From NCBI RefSeq assembly GCF_004770045.1, contig NZ_RQFO01000017.1, positions 620,001-684,000 of the forward strand: a DNA stretch of 64,000 nucleotides. The letters are read 5' to 3'. Of this stretch, positions 56,322 through 64,000 are shown piece by piece; within the stretch, counting starts at the first letter, position 1, and the number at the start of each line of letters is the position of its first letter. Source of the stretch: Leptospira montravelensis. GTDB taxonomy: Bacteria > Spirochaetota > Leptospiria > Leptospirales > Leptospiraceae. Below the pieces are notes generated by a model. That model was not told the origin of the DNA, ran no database searches, and worked only from the letters and a program-made list of their open reading frames with translations. Both the position numbers and the translations under genes were made by a program.

Positions 56322-56780
56322 ATGAAGTATTGGCTCTTTAAAACAGAACCAGATGTATTCTCCATCGACGACCTAATAAGAGAAAAACTCTCTTATTGGG
56401 AAGGTGTTAGAAATTACCAAGCACGTAATTATCTTCGTGACGAAGTGAAGTTAGGTGACTTGGTTTTGTTTTATCATAGTAGACTCGATCCACCGGGAAT
56501 TGTAGGGATTGCGGAAGTAGCAAAGGAAGCAAGTCCCGACCCTTACCAATTTGATCCGAACCATAAATACTTTGATCCTAAATTAAAAGGAACAGAACCG
56601 AGATGGTTTGGAGTGCACCTAAAACCCCATACAAAGTTTAAAGAATTGATACCTTTGGATACTCTTCGTAACACAAAGGGCCTTGAAAAAATGGTGGTGA
56701 CTCAAAAAGGATCAAGGTTATCGATCCAACCAGTAACAAAGAAAGAATTTGATATTGTTGTCAAAATGGCTTCGAAGTAA
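56322..56780 (+). CDS. EVE domain protein (thymocyte nuclear protein 1-like)
   Basis: 152 residues, one EVE domain: MKYWLFKTEPDVFSIDDL at the start, WEGVRNYQARNYLR (about 26-39), GDLVLFYHS and GIVGIAEV. EVE domains are PUA-like and bind modified bases or nucleotides; the bacterial family is often found near metabolic genes or defence loci. Nine bases after ftsH, probably on the same transcript. Confidence 0.9.
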   Translation: MKYWLFKTEPDVFSIDDLIREKLSYWEGVRNYQARNYLRDEVKLGDLVLFYHSRLDPPGIVGIAEVAKEASPDPYQFDPNHKYFDPKLKGTEPRWFGVHLKPHTKFKELIPLDTLRNTKGLEKMVVTQKGSRLSIQPVTKKEFDIVVKMASK

Positions 56781-56866
56781 GTATAACCTTTCAACCGATT
56801 AAAAGGAAAAAAACCATTCCTTGCGGTCACTATAACCATTAACTTCCGATTGAATCCAGATAAACT

Positions 56867-57262
56867 TTAATTCATTTCATAAATGATTTCTTTTAGTTTG
56901 TCTATGGTAATTGGTTTAATAATATAGTTTCCTCGTAAATTATACTTTTCTGCTCTTTTTAAATCATCTTCGTTCGAGGAACTTGAAACTATATATATTG
57001 TTATTTTTTGATTTACCGGAATTAAAATAAATTCATCTAAAAATTGCCAACCATCCCAAACAGGCATATTCAAATCTAATAATATAAGTTCTGGTAAACT
57101 TTCTTTTAAGGATATTCGAGAAGTAAGCATCTCATAAGCTTCTTTTCCATTTTTACATTCCAACGTTTGATTCACGAGTCCAGAATGTGAAATGACTTGT
57201 TTTGTCAGATAAAGATGTAGTGGATCATCTTCTACAACACAGGCTAAATTAATTTTGTTCAT
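56867..57262 (-). CDS. Single-domain response regulator
   Basis: 131 residues, receiver domain only: the acidic pair EDD (about 12), phosphorylatable Asp in LILLDLNMPVWDG (about 66), Ser/Thr in YIVSSSS and the conserved Lys in YIIKPI. No output domain, so it acts by protein contact like CheY, or relays phosphate. It overlaps the sensor kinase gene end by 14 bases, indicating a translationally coupled pair. Confidence 0.9.
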   Translation of the reverse strand: MNKINLACVVEDDPLHLYLTKQVISHSGLVNQTLECKNGKEAYEMLTSRISLKESLPELILLDLNMPVWDGWQFLDEFILIPVNQKITIYIVSSSSNEDDLKRAEKYNLRGNYIIKPITIDKLKEIIYEMN

Positions 57263-59291
57263 ATGGTAAAAGTACAGTAAATTTTGTACCTACTCCTACA
57301 TTACTTTCAACCTCTATTTTTCCACCCATCGTTTCTACTTGGTTTTTTGAAATGAATAAACCTACACCTCTTGCTTCTTTGTTTTCATGAAATGTTTTGT
57401 ACATCCCAAACAATTTATCACCATGTTTCTTTAAATCAATTCCCTGACCATTGTCCTCGAATCGAATGGCTATCATCTTATCTTTTACTATACTTGTTAT
57501 TCTTAAAAAGCTATTCCGTTCGTATGATTTATACTTCAATGCATTGGTAATTAAATTTAGCACTATGCTATCTAAATAAGCAGGAATCCCTCGGACTAAC
57601 AATTGATTTGGAAGATCGATTTCTATTTTTAACTTAGAATCCAAAATTTGTAAGGTTAAACTTTCGACATTTTTTTGAATTATTTTAACAATATCAACAT
57701 ATTCATAATTTTCTTGGGTTAGATTTACTTTAATGACTGCGGTAAGGTCTTCTATTGTTCGTTTTAAGTTTTCAGTGGCTCCAAATAATAACTGCATCAT
57801 TTCGTTCTGGAAATATTCGGGGAAGGAATTTTGTAAAATTTCCATCATTCCACTAATTCCAAAACTATGTGAACTTAAATTATGTGATACTATGTTCGTG
57901 AAATTTTTTAAACGATGGTTTTGTTCATTAGTAATGTCTAATAAGGACTGAATTTCTGCTTCTGCTTTTTTCTGCTCAGAAATATCAACTGCGATACCAA
58001 GGTAACCTGTGATTTGATCATTCTGTTTTATAACAGTAACTGACAATAAAACTGGAAACGTTGAACCATCTTTTCTTTTGTATGTCCATTCTAAGGTAAT
58101 TGGTTTTTCTATTTTTGCATTATAAATGAATAATTCAAATCCTTCAAAACTTCGATTGTGTTCTTTTGAAAGTATTTTTGCTTTTTCCTCGGTCTCACTA
58201 TTAACGTGTAAAATTATTGGGGTATATTTTCCTACTAGTTCCTCAGAACTATAACCCAACATGATTTCAGCTCCCCGATTAAAGCCGTTAATGATTCCTT
58301 CTTTATCTGTACTAATTATCGAAACAAGGGTACTAGCATCTAAAATTGCCTGGTTCTTAGCTAATGCTTGCTTTAGCTCTCTTTCAACTAACTTCTGCTC
58401 TGTTATGTCTATGATTTGAGAAATAAAATATAAAACTTTTCCATCTTCATTTTTTACCATAGAAACAGCCAAAATTGCGTACACAATGTTCCCATTTTTC
58501 CGAAAATAACGTTTTTCCATTTGGTAAAATTTTCGTTTATCTGCGACTAGTTCTTCAAGGTAGGTCAAATCTGCATTTAAGTCTTCTGGATGAGTGATAT
58601 CTTGAAACGTCAGGTTCATAAATTCGGATTCGGAATATCCTAAAATATCACAAACCCTTTTATTAACTTTCAGCCATTTACCTTTTTCATCCAGTAGCGC
58701 CATTCCAATGGCTGCATTATCAAAATTTTCTCGAAACGCATCTTCACTAATCCTAAGAGCTTTTTCTATCTTTTTGATTTCATTTATTGCTTGTTCTGTC
58801 CCAAAAACAGATAAAGGAGTTTCAAAATCTGTAGGTCCAATTAAAATTAATTCATTGGATTGTAAAAGCTCTGGTTCCGTTTTTTCTTTGAGTAAAGATT
58901 CCACTCTATTAGTTAGATCGTGAAGAATTTCATATTGTTTGGCGTTACTTTGTTTAGGTTTGTCATCTAAAACAGAAATGAAACCCTTTAGAGAACCTTC
59001 CTCATCAAAGAAGGGAATCCCTATAAAAAATGCTAAATCAAATTCTAAAATAAATGGGGAAAATGGTTTTGTATCTTGATTTAAAGAGAAATCCTTTATC
59101 TCAACTATTTCTGTTGATGATCCTAGAACTTGTGAAGAGAAAGAGACAAAATCAAGAGTATGTTTCTTAGGAATTCCGTAACTGGCGTTGGTATTAATTC
59201 CATTTTTGTCAAAAGACGCAATCAGAGAATATTTCGTTTCGAATAACTGTGCTGCAAGTTTTGCTAAAAAATCATATTCGCTTATACCCAA
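57249..59291 (-). CDS. GAF-PAS-PAS sensor histidine kinase
   Basis: 680 residues. A GAF-like N-terminus (about 1-135), two PAS domains (about 175-300 and 305-430, each closed by the DITEQ/DISEQ boundary), a dimerisation region with His in VSHNLSSHS (about 450) and a GHKL domain with the N-box NLITNALKY, G1 EDNGQGID and G2 GVGLFISKNQ. No membrane helix, so a cytoplasmic sensor. The start is TTG at 59291 with AAGGAAG eight bases upstream. The gene and its response regulator are visibly more AT-rich than the genes around them. Confidence 0.9.
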   Translation of the reverse strand: MGISEYDFLAKLAAQLFETKYSLIASFDKNGINTNASYGIPKKHTLDFVSFSSQVLGSSTEIVEIKDFSLNQDTKPFSPFILEFDLAFFIGIPFFDEEGSLKGFISVLDDKPKQSNAKQYEILHDLTNRVESLLKEKTEPELLQSNELILIGPTDFETPLSVFGTEQAINEIKKIEKALRISEDAFRENFDNAAIGMALLDEKGKWLKVNKRVCDILGYSESEFMNLTFQDITHPEDLNADLTYLEELVADKRKFYQMEKRYFRKNGNIVYAILAVSMVKNEDGKVLYFISQIIDITEQKLVERELKQALAKNQAILDASTLVSIISTDKEGIINGFNRGAEIMLGYSSEELVGKYTPIILHVNSETEEKAKILSKEHNRSFEGFELFIYNAKIEKPITLEWTYKRKDGSTFPVLLSVTVIKQNDQITGYLGIAVDISEQKKAEAEIQSLLDITNEQNHRLKNFTNIVSHNLSSHSFGISGMMEILQNSFPEYFQNEMMQLLFGATENLKRTIEDLTAVIKVNLTQENYEYVDIVKIIQKNVESLTLQILDSKLKIEIDLPNQLLVRGIPAYLDSIVLNLITNALKYKSYERNSFLRITSIVKDKMIAIRFEDNGQGIDLKKHGDKLFGMYKTFHENKEARGVGLFISKNQVETMGGKIEVESNVGVGTKFTVLLPYEQN

Positions 59292-59400
59292 AAATACATC
59301 TTCCTTAAATCAAACTCACAAAATGGGAGATTCCATTTTCTAACCTAATGAAATTCCCATATTTGTATGTTCATTTCTGTGCTATTATAAGCGAAGAATA

Positions 59401-60243
59401 TTAAGGTTTCGCTGTAAACACTTGAACTGCTTTTACTTTGTCTATATCATAAAATTTTTTATCTTTATAGAAGAAAGTTCCAGCTCCCATATAAGTAAAT
59501 TCTGGATTAAGGATATTCTTTCTATGACTTGGTGAATTGAACCAAGTTTCTACGACTGATTTCGCTAAACTTAAATAAGTGTGATTTGGAATTGGATTAC
59601 CTGCTTTTGTATAACTAAAAAATGGGCCCCCATTCTGAGTTGGAGTAAAAACAGCACGTCCACCTTGGTATTGAATTCCAAAGGAACTAATGATGTTTTC
59701 AGCCGAATAGGTATCTGAAAGTCCTACTAAATCCAAACGATCTCGCAAAGTTTCTTTTCCATTTACTGTACTAGTATGGGAAAAAAAATCATACGTGACC
59801 ATATCTTGCGCATGTCCAAATGCAGCCTGTTCACATTTTTCAGAATACTTAAATGGACGAAGGCCAAGTGATCTTCTTTCTTTCGAAGTTACGTAGAAAA
59901 TTGCAGCATTTAATAATGGATAATCAACTTTTGAAAAATCAATATTTGCGTTTACTGGTGCGTAAGAAGGAAATGTATCTTCAGTAAATGCATCGTATTG
60001 TTCTACTTTCCATTTGTCTGAATCTGGAAGTTCCCTTCCATCTTCGATACTTTCTAAAAATGCTAAATTAGGATCTTGTGCTTCTACAACTTTTTCGACT
60101 GGTTCCGGTTTTTTTACTTCAACAACAGGAGTTTTTTTTACTTCAGGTGTTTTACAGACAAAAGTAAATATACTTATAACGATAAACAGAGGTAACAATT
60201 TCCATTGAATACTTGTTAATTTTTGATTAAATAAAAAGTCCAT
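59401..60243 (-). CDS. CAP/SCP-domain protein, probable lipoprotein
   Basis: 280 residues. The N-terminus has a hydrophobic stretch and FVC (about 30), a very relaxed lipobox; the next region is Pro/Lys/Val-rich (VKKTPVVEVKKPEPVEKV) and probably a linker. The C-terminal CAP domain (about 120-275) has CEQAAFGHAQDM, SHTSTVNGKETLRDR, and the closing SPSHRKNILNPEFTYMGAG. Bacterial CAP proteins are secreted or envelope-bound; biochemical role not known. It is nine bases after a lipoprotein gene. Confidence 0.8.
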   Translation of the reverse strand: MDFLFNQKLTSIQWKLLPLFIVISIFTFVCKTPEVKKTPVVEVKKPEPVEKVVEAQDPNLAFLESIEDGRELPDSDKWKVEQYDAFTEDTFPSYAPVNANIDFSKVDYPLLNAAIFYVTSKERRSLGLRPFKYSEKCEQAAFGHAQDMVTYDFFSHTSTVNGKETLRDRLDLVGLSDTYSAENIISSFGIQYQGGRAVFTPTQNGGPFFSYTKAGNPIPNHTYLSLAKSVVETWFNSPSHRKNILNPEFTYMGAGTFFYKDKKFYDIDKVKAVQVFTAKP

Positions 60244-60251
60244 AAAGTCTC

Positions 60252-60824
60252 CTATAAGTAACGATTGTAGTCTTGAACTACATTGTGAATTAGATTTTTT
60301 TCTTTGTTAAATTGAATTGTTTTCGCTTCTTTAATTCCAGTTTCCCAAATAAACATAAAAGGAACTCCAAATAATGTGGAATGTTTTTGCCTGTATTTCT
60401 CACGACCAATCAGCCTATCGTTAAGATAAAAATCTGCATGTAAGACTCTTTCTTTGGAATATATAGAAGGCAAAAGACCAGCAGTACCTAACATAAACAA
60501 GGTGGAAATGGAAGATATCCAAAAATGTTCGTACTCATTCACCTCACTGGTATACAAATCAATGTGGTGGTTCGCTCTAACTCCATCAGATAAAACTCGG
60601 CCAAAATTCCCGGTTTCCATTAAATATTTAGTATAAATGTTTGTGATTTCTCGTTTGGTTTTATCGTTTTCTGGAGTGGAAACCTTGATGGTAAGAATGG
60701 CAATGGGTTGTTTGAACTCCGGCCTTGTGATGATTGGAACATCTTCACTCATATAATTATAACAAGAGAAAAGAAAAAGTAGTACAAATACGGAGAAAAA
60801 TCTAAGAGACCGAATACTTCGCAT
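60252..60824 (-). CDS. Putative lipoprotein, paralogue of 9264-9836
   Basis: 190 residues. Signal peptide ends LFSC (Cys21), a good lipobox. The middle has a STLFMLGTAGLLPS hydrophobic segment and a later FGVPFMFIWE segment, matching in order and spacing the lipoprotein at 9264-9836. It probably belongs to a Leptospira family of outer-membrane-associated lipoproteins of unknown function. On the same strand as the CAP gene, nine bases apart. Confidence 0.65.
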   Translation of the reverse strand: MRSIRSLRFFSVFVLLFLFSCYNYMSEDVPIITRPEFKQPIAILTIKVSTPENDKTKREITNIYTKYLMETGNFGRVLSDGVRANHHIDLYTSEVNEYEHFWISSISTLFMLGTAGLLPSIYSKERVLHADFYLNDRLIGREKYRQKHSTLFGVPFMFIWETGIKEAKTIQFNKEKNLIHNVVQDYNRYL

Positions 60825-60872
60825 AATTCGAAAGTAGAGTAGTGGGAGTTAGAAAGAGGAAAAGTCTTTTTT

Positions 60873-62258
60873 TTAAAACTTAGAAAAATCGACAATCCCC
60901 AAGATATGTAACATAAACCCGCCAATAGACACAAATAAGGTCCAAGCAATTACTGAAATGGTGCCTCCTACCTTCAGCATCTCCATACTTCTGATTCCGC
61001 CATAACTAAATGCCAAAGCATTTGGTGGCGTGGAAACAGGAAGTGGCATGGCAAGAGATGCCCCGATGGTTGCACCAATGGCTGCCGGTAAAATGAGATG
61101 CGTGGGTAATCCCATAGTGATAGGTAAAATTAAATTGGCGACACTTGTGTTACTTAAAAAACAAGAAAGTCCCAGTGAAAGTAAGGAAAAAAATAAAAAT
61201 AAACCTAATTGGCCAGATTCACCTAACATAAAAACTTCGACAAAATGTTTTGCAAGTCCTGTTTCTTCAAATGCCTTTCCAAGTGCAATCCCCCCTCCCA
61301 TAAGGATTAATACGTCCCACGAAAGGTTTCGAAATTCTTTTAAGTCCAAAAGACGGAATCCAAAAAAAACAATCACAGGGAATAAAGCGACTGTTCCGTT
61401 TGAAATTCCATGCCAATCAGAAGTAATCCAACCCAGAATCGTAATCGATATAATCCCCAATGCTATGGACCTATCTCGTTTAGAGAGAGAATCATTAACA
61501 GCCGCGACTTGAATGGAAGAAACCGAATTCCTAGATTGATCCTTTTTTAAGTACACAATGTACAAAAGTATAGCAAGTGCGAAAACGGAAAGGATGAATA
61601 CAGGAAAGGCAAATCCCATCCAATTTAAAAATCCAAATTCTAATCCTCTTTCTTGTAAATAACCAATCCCAATTACATTGGGAAGGGTTCCCACTGGTGT
61701 CCCGATTCCTCCCAAATTGGCAGAGAATGGAACCATAAAAAGAAGTGATTTTCTTAAAGGATTGTTTTCTTCTAATGATTTCATCATAGATGAAACAAGG
61801 CCAAGCATCATGGCTGCTGTGGCAGTATTGTTCATAAAACAGGATAAAAACGCTGTAGCAAAGCCTATGGAGAGAACAAGGAAAAAGGCTGATCCCTTTG
61901 TTTTTTGAATCACAAACCTGGCAATCGTAGAATCTAAACCATAAAATGTGATTGCTGAAGAAATCACAAATCCACCTAAGAAAAGTAAAATGGTCTCTGA
62001 AAAATAACAAGAGAGAAAAGTAATCGTTTTTGGAGCACCGGGGCCCCAGGAAGGAAGCATCCAAACAAGTTCCAAAAATAGAACCAAAAAACCCGTGACA
62101 TAGAGTGGGAAAAGTTCTGTCACCCAAAGAAAAGAAACAAGGAGAGCAATGGCCAAGTTGATCTCTTGAGGTCTTGTGAGACCAAGCCAATTCTGGTACC
62201 AACCGAATAGGGCCGGAATTATGGTTAGACTTGAAAATAGAATACCGACTCGAATCAT
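60873..62258 (-). CDS. SLC13/DASS family transporter
   Basis: 461 residues and about 11 helices. The two inverted repeats carry the family motifs NNTATAAMM (about 152) and LSNTSVANLI (about 376), the SNT signatures of dicarboxylate/phosphate/sulfate:sodium symporters. It imports di- or tricarboxylates or sulfate-like anions across the inner membrane; which one is not readable. It is divergent from the GpsA-PlsB gene. Confidence 0.9.
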   Translation of the reverse strand: MIRVGILFSSLTIIPALFGWYQNWLGLTRPQEINLAIALLVSFLWVTELFPLYVTGFLVLFLELVWMLPSWGPGAPKTITFLSCYFSETILLFLGGFVISSAITFYGLDSTIARFVIQKTKGSAFFLVLSIGFATAFLSCFMNNTATAAMMLGLVSSMMKSLEENNPLRKSLLFMVPFSANLGGIGTPVGTLPNVIGIGYLQERGLEFGFLNWMGFAFPVFILSVFALAILLYIVYLKKDQSRNSVSSIQVAAVNDSLSKRDRSIALGIISITILGWITSDWHGISNGTVALFPVIVFFGFRLLDLKEFRNLSWDVLILMGGGIALGKAFEETGLAKHFVEVFMLGESGQLGLFLFFSLLSLGLSCFLSNTSVANLILPITMGLPTHLILPAAIGATIGASLAMPLPVSTPPNALAFSYGGIRSMEMLKVGGTISVIAWTLFVSIGGFMLHILGIVDFSKF

Positions 62259-62365
62259 TGTGACTTGACGATTTACACTCTCCTGATACCTTTTCGATAG
62301 ACTCGAATCGTTTCAAGCAAACAAAAAAAGTGAAATTTTCCTTCGATTCGTATTGTTAATTTTTT

Positions 62366-64000
62366 ATGCAAATAACCTATAACGACTTAAATCAAGCAGT
62401 CCTTGGAAGCGGCCCAATGGGTATCATTATCGCTTCCGTTCTGGCACAGAAATTTGATCCTATCACTCTTTGGATTCCGGATAAAGAATTAGTAGAGGTT
62501 CTAAAGAAACGTCGCCAAACAGAAATTATGGGGAAGACAATTGATCTTCCTGACCATATCGAGATTGTTTCCAGTTTGGATTCTTTTGGACGAGATGATT
62601 GGGTTTTCCATATTGCCGTACCTTCCCGATCATTTTTGGACAGTGTGCATGCCCTATTAGAAGTTTTAGAACCAAACAACAGTTATGTTTTTTCCTTCTT
62701 AACCAAAGGAATTTTGGATTCTAAAAATAGAAAAAAAACTGGCTTCATTACGTATTCGCAATATTTACAAAATTATTTAAAAGAAAGAAATTTTTCGAAT
62801 TCATCAGTGGCTGTAGTCAATGGCCCATCCCTACTCGGGGAAATTTTGGATGAAAAATTTAGTTTTTTTAATATTGGATCTTACGAAAAAGAAACCTCTG
62901 AATTTCTTGCTGAAGTCCTCTCTTCAAATTTTATCAATACATCAGTTACCGATGATGTTGTAGGTATGGAAATTGTTGGTGTTGCAAAAAATCCAATGGC
63001 CATTGCGAGTGGGATTGTTTCTCTTCTTCCTCGTTATGGTTCAAATTTATTGGGAGAAATTCTATCTGTAGGGTTTCAAGAAGTAAGAGACCTTGCTATG
63101 CGTTATGGTGCAAGACCAGATACGGTGATGGGAAGATCTGGACTTGCGGATTTTATCACAACTGCAACTAGTAATAAAAGTAGAAACCGTGGATTTGGAC
63201 AAAAAATTGTCGGTGAACTTTTGTCAGGTGGAGAAAAATTAAGTATCAAAGATAGAATTGAGATTTTCTTTGCACCCAGATCGTTTATCGAACGAGAATC
63301 AACTAAGTGGCATGATAACGTTGAAGGAACTTATGCACTTAGCATTCTCATTGAACTTGCCAATGAAATTCGTCTACCGTTTACTTTACACCGAACTTTA
63401 TTTGATGTTCTCACGAGAAAACAACCTCCAGATGCACTCGTTGATTTGATTTGCGGTAAAAAAACAGAATCAAAAAACATTCCGCTTGTGGTTCAAAAAA
63501 AAGTAGGACTCAACTTAACCTCAGGTATCGATTTTCAAAATTTACTTGTCGATAGAATTATAAAACACATCAGCAACGTTCCAGGTACTGTTGGTCGTGT
63601 AAAAAAACAATCTTCTGCCGTCATTGAATCTACGCAAAAAAGACTTACCAAAGCCATACGCAAAAAACAAAAGTTAGATGAGGTTAAATTTGCCTCAGAA
63701 CTCGAAATTTGGCAACGGTTCCAAAATTGCCAAAAAGACGAAGAAAACACCTTGGTAAAGGAACTCGTTAGATTCTATGTCACAGAAATTGCAGATAATT
63801 ATAGTCCAACGGTTAGGGAATCTGTTCTCAGGTTTGTGGCTCCCATTCGGCTTTTTTCTGGTGGTTTTCTAAAAGGTTCAATGATACCGCATGTTGGCGG
63901 GAAAACAGAAGTGGTAAAGGCACTTTCTTCAAAATATAATTTACTCTATGCTCCCACACATAGGTCTCACTTAGATTCAGTAGAAGTAGCTTATTCTTTA
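62366..64000 (+). CDS. GpsA-like dehydrogenase fused to PlsB-like acyltransferase, C-terminus cut by window edge
   Basis: An open frame of 545 codons from ATG 62366 to the window end with no stop. Residues 1-340 are a complete G3P-dehydrogenase-like unit: GSGPMG (about 14-19), NGPSLLGE near 152, catalytic Lys in GVAKNPMAIASGI (about 210), and GLADFITTATSNKSRNRGFG (about 258-277). A linker and helical region (about 380-510) follow, and the last residues read YAPTHRSHLDSVE (about 528-540), the block I motif of PlsB-type glycerolphosphate acyltransferases. It would make sn-glycerol-3-phosphate from dihydroxyacetone phosphate and pass it to acylation in one chain. The C-terminal domain is only seen to its first motif. 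Confidence 0.75.
   Translation, partial: MQITYNDLNQAVLGSGPMGIIIASVLAQKFDPITLWIPDKELVEVLKKRRQTEIMGKTIDLPDHIEIVSSLDSFGRDDWVFHIAVPSRSFLDSVHALLEVLEPNNSYVFSFLTKGILDSKNRKKTGFITYSQYLQNYLKERNFSNSSVAVVNGPSLLGEILDEKFSFFNIGSYEKETSEFLAEVLSSNFINTSVTDDVVGMEIVGVAKNPMAIASGIVSLLPRYGSNLLGEILSVGFQEVRDLAMRYGARPDTVMGRSGLADFITTATSNKSRNRGFGQKIVGELLSGGEKLSIKDRIEIFFAPRSFIERESTKWHDNVEGTYALSILIELANEIRLPFTLHRTLFDVLTRKQPPDALVDLICGKKTESKNIPLVVQKKVGLNLTSGIDFQNLLVDRIIKHISNVPGTVGRVKKQSSAVIESTQKRLTKAIRKKQKLDEVKFASELEIWQRFQNCQKDEENTLVKELVRFYVTEIADNYSPTVRESVLRFVAPIRLFSGGFLKGSMIPHVGGKTEVVKALSSKYNLLYAPTHRSHLDSVEVAYSL

Noticed and set aside
56820..56850. A hairpin CCTTT/AAAGG after the EVE gene as a terminator
   Set aside because: It is followed by A rather than T on the plus strand, and the stem is weak.
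61531..62316. A 261-codon minus-strand frame over the DASS transporter
   Set aside because: It is out of frame with the transporter, Cys/His/Phe-rich and without any domain; the transporter in the other frame is clearly the real gene.

Overview
This window reads as chromosomal DNA of a Leptospira (spirochaete). The grounds are a protein that looks like the Leptospira flagellar coiling protein FcpA, many lipoproteins with loose spirochaete-type lipoboxes (FTNC, LFSC, VSHC), frequent TTG starts, an AT-rich composition, and several proteins I recognise only as Leptospira-type conserved hypotheticals. A saprophytic species of the L. biflexa type is my guess; GC content was not computed. Gene density is very high, strands alternate in short blocks, and I see no insertion sequence, prophage, CRISPR array or rRNA.

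Layout. 1-11.6 kb holds a GMC oxidoreductase (cut by the left edge), a DUF2804 protein, an RND pump subunit without partners, a FrnE-like DsbA protein, an Acg-type nitroreductase, an EAL phosphodiesterase, a TauE/SafE exporter, a lipoprotein, two small hypotheticals and a YihY/BrkB membrane protein. 11.7-17.4 kb holds a 53-aa gene closed by a terminator, an ABC-F ATPase, a rhodanese and DAHP synthase on the plus strand, facing a DnaC-like ATPase, folK and panB on the minus strand. 17.6-22.3 kb holds the FcpA-like gene and a LolD/FtsX-type ABC transporter. 22.2-29.1 kb holds a small zinc-ribbon gene, leuS, a membrane protein, then (minus) threonine synthase, a GHKL ATPase and a tail-anchored protein. 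29.2-33.5 kb is a cell-envelope operon: signal peptidase I, a PASTA-bearing penicillin-binding protein and a Maf/DUF115 protein.

33.5-42.1 kb is mostly minus strand: an OmpA-domain inner-membrane protein, a degenerate sigma-54-type regulator, prfB, a hypothetical, purD and valS. 42.2-48.1 kb holds a 49-aa gene, a thioredoxin-like lipoprotein and its neighbour, a flavin monooxygenase, an M23 peptidase lipoprotein, a PilZ-like protein and a sodium:solute symporter. 48.2-56.8 kb is a long plus-strand housekeeping run: a SAT/FabD-like acyltransferase, a WYL regulator, ispE, tRNA-Gln, a one-domain GlmU, prs, rplY, a Pth-like protein and ftsH, then an EVE protein. 56.8-62.3 kb (minus) holds a response regulator and sensor kinase, a CAP-domain protein, a lipoprotein and a DASS transporter. 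The right edge cuts a gene that joins a GpsA-like dehydrogenase to a PlsB-like acyltransferase.

The most unusual items are the GpsA-PlsB fusion; a protein at the normal pth locus that has lost most Pth active-site residues; a sigma-54-type activator lacking the GAFTGA loop and the Walker B glutamate; a GlmU without its acetyltransferase half; a Shine-Dalgarno/hairpin/start arrangement at 42.86 kb; and a translationally coupled GHKL ATPase/tail-anchored protein pair. No single new multi-gene system stands out beyond these.
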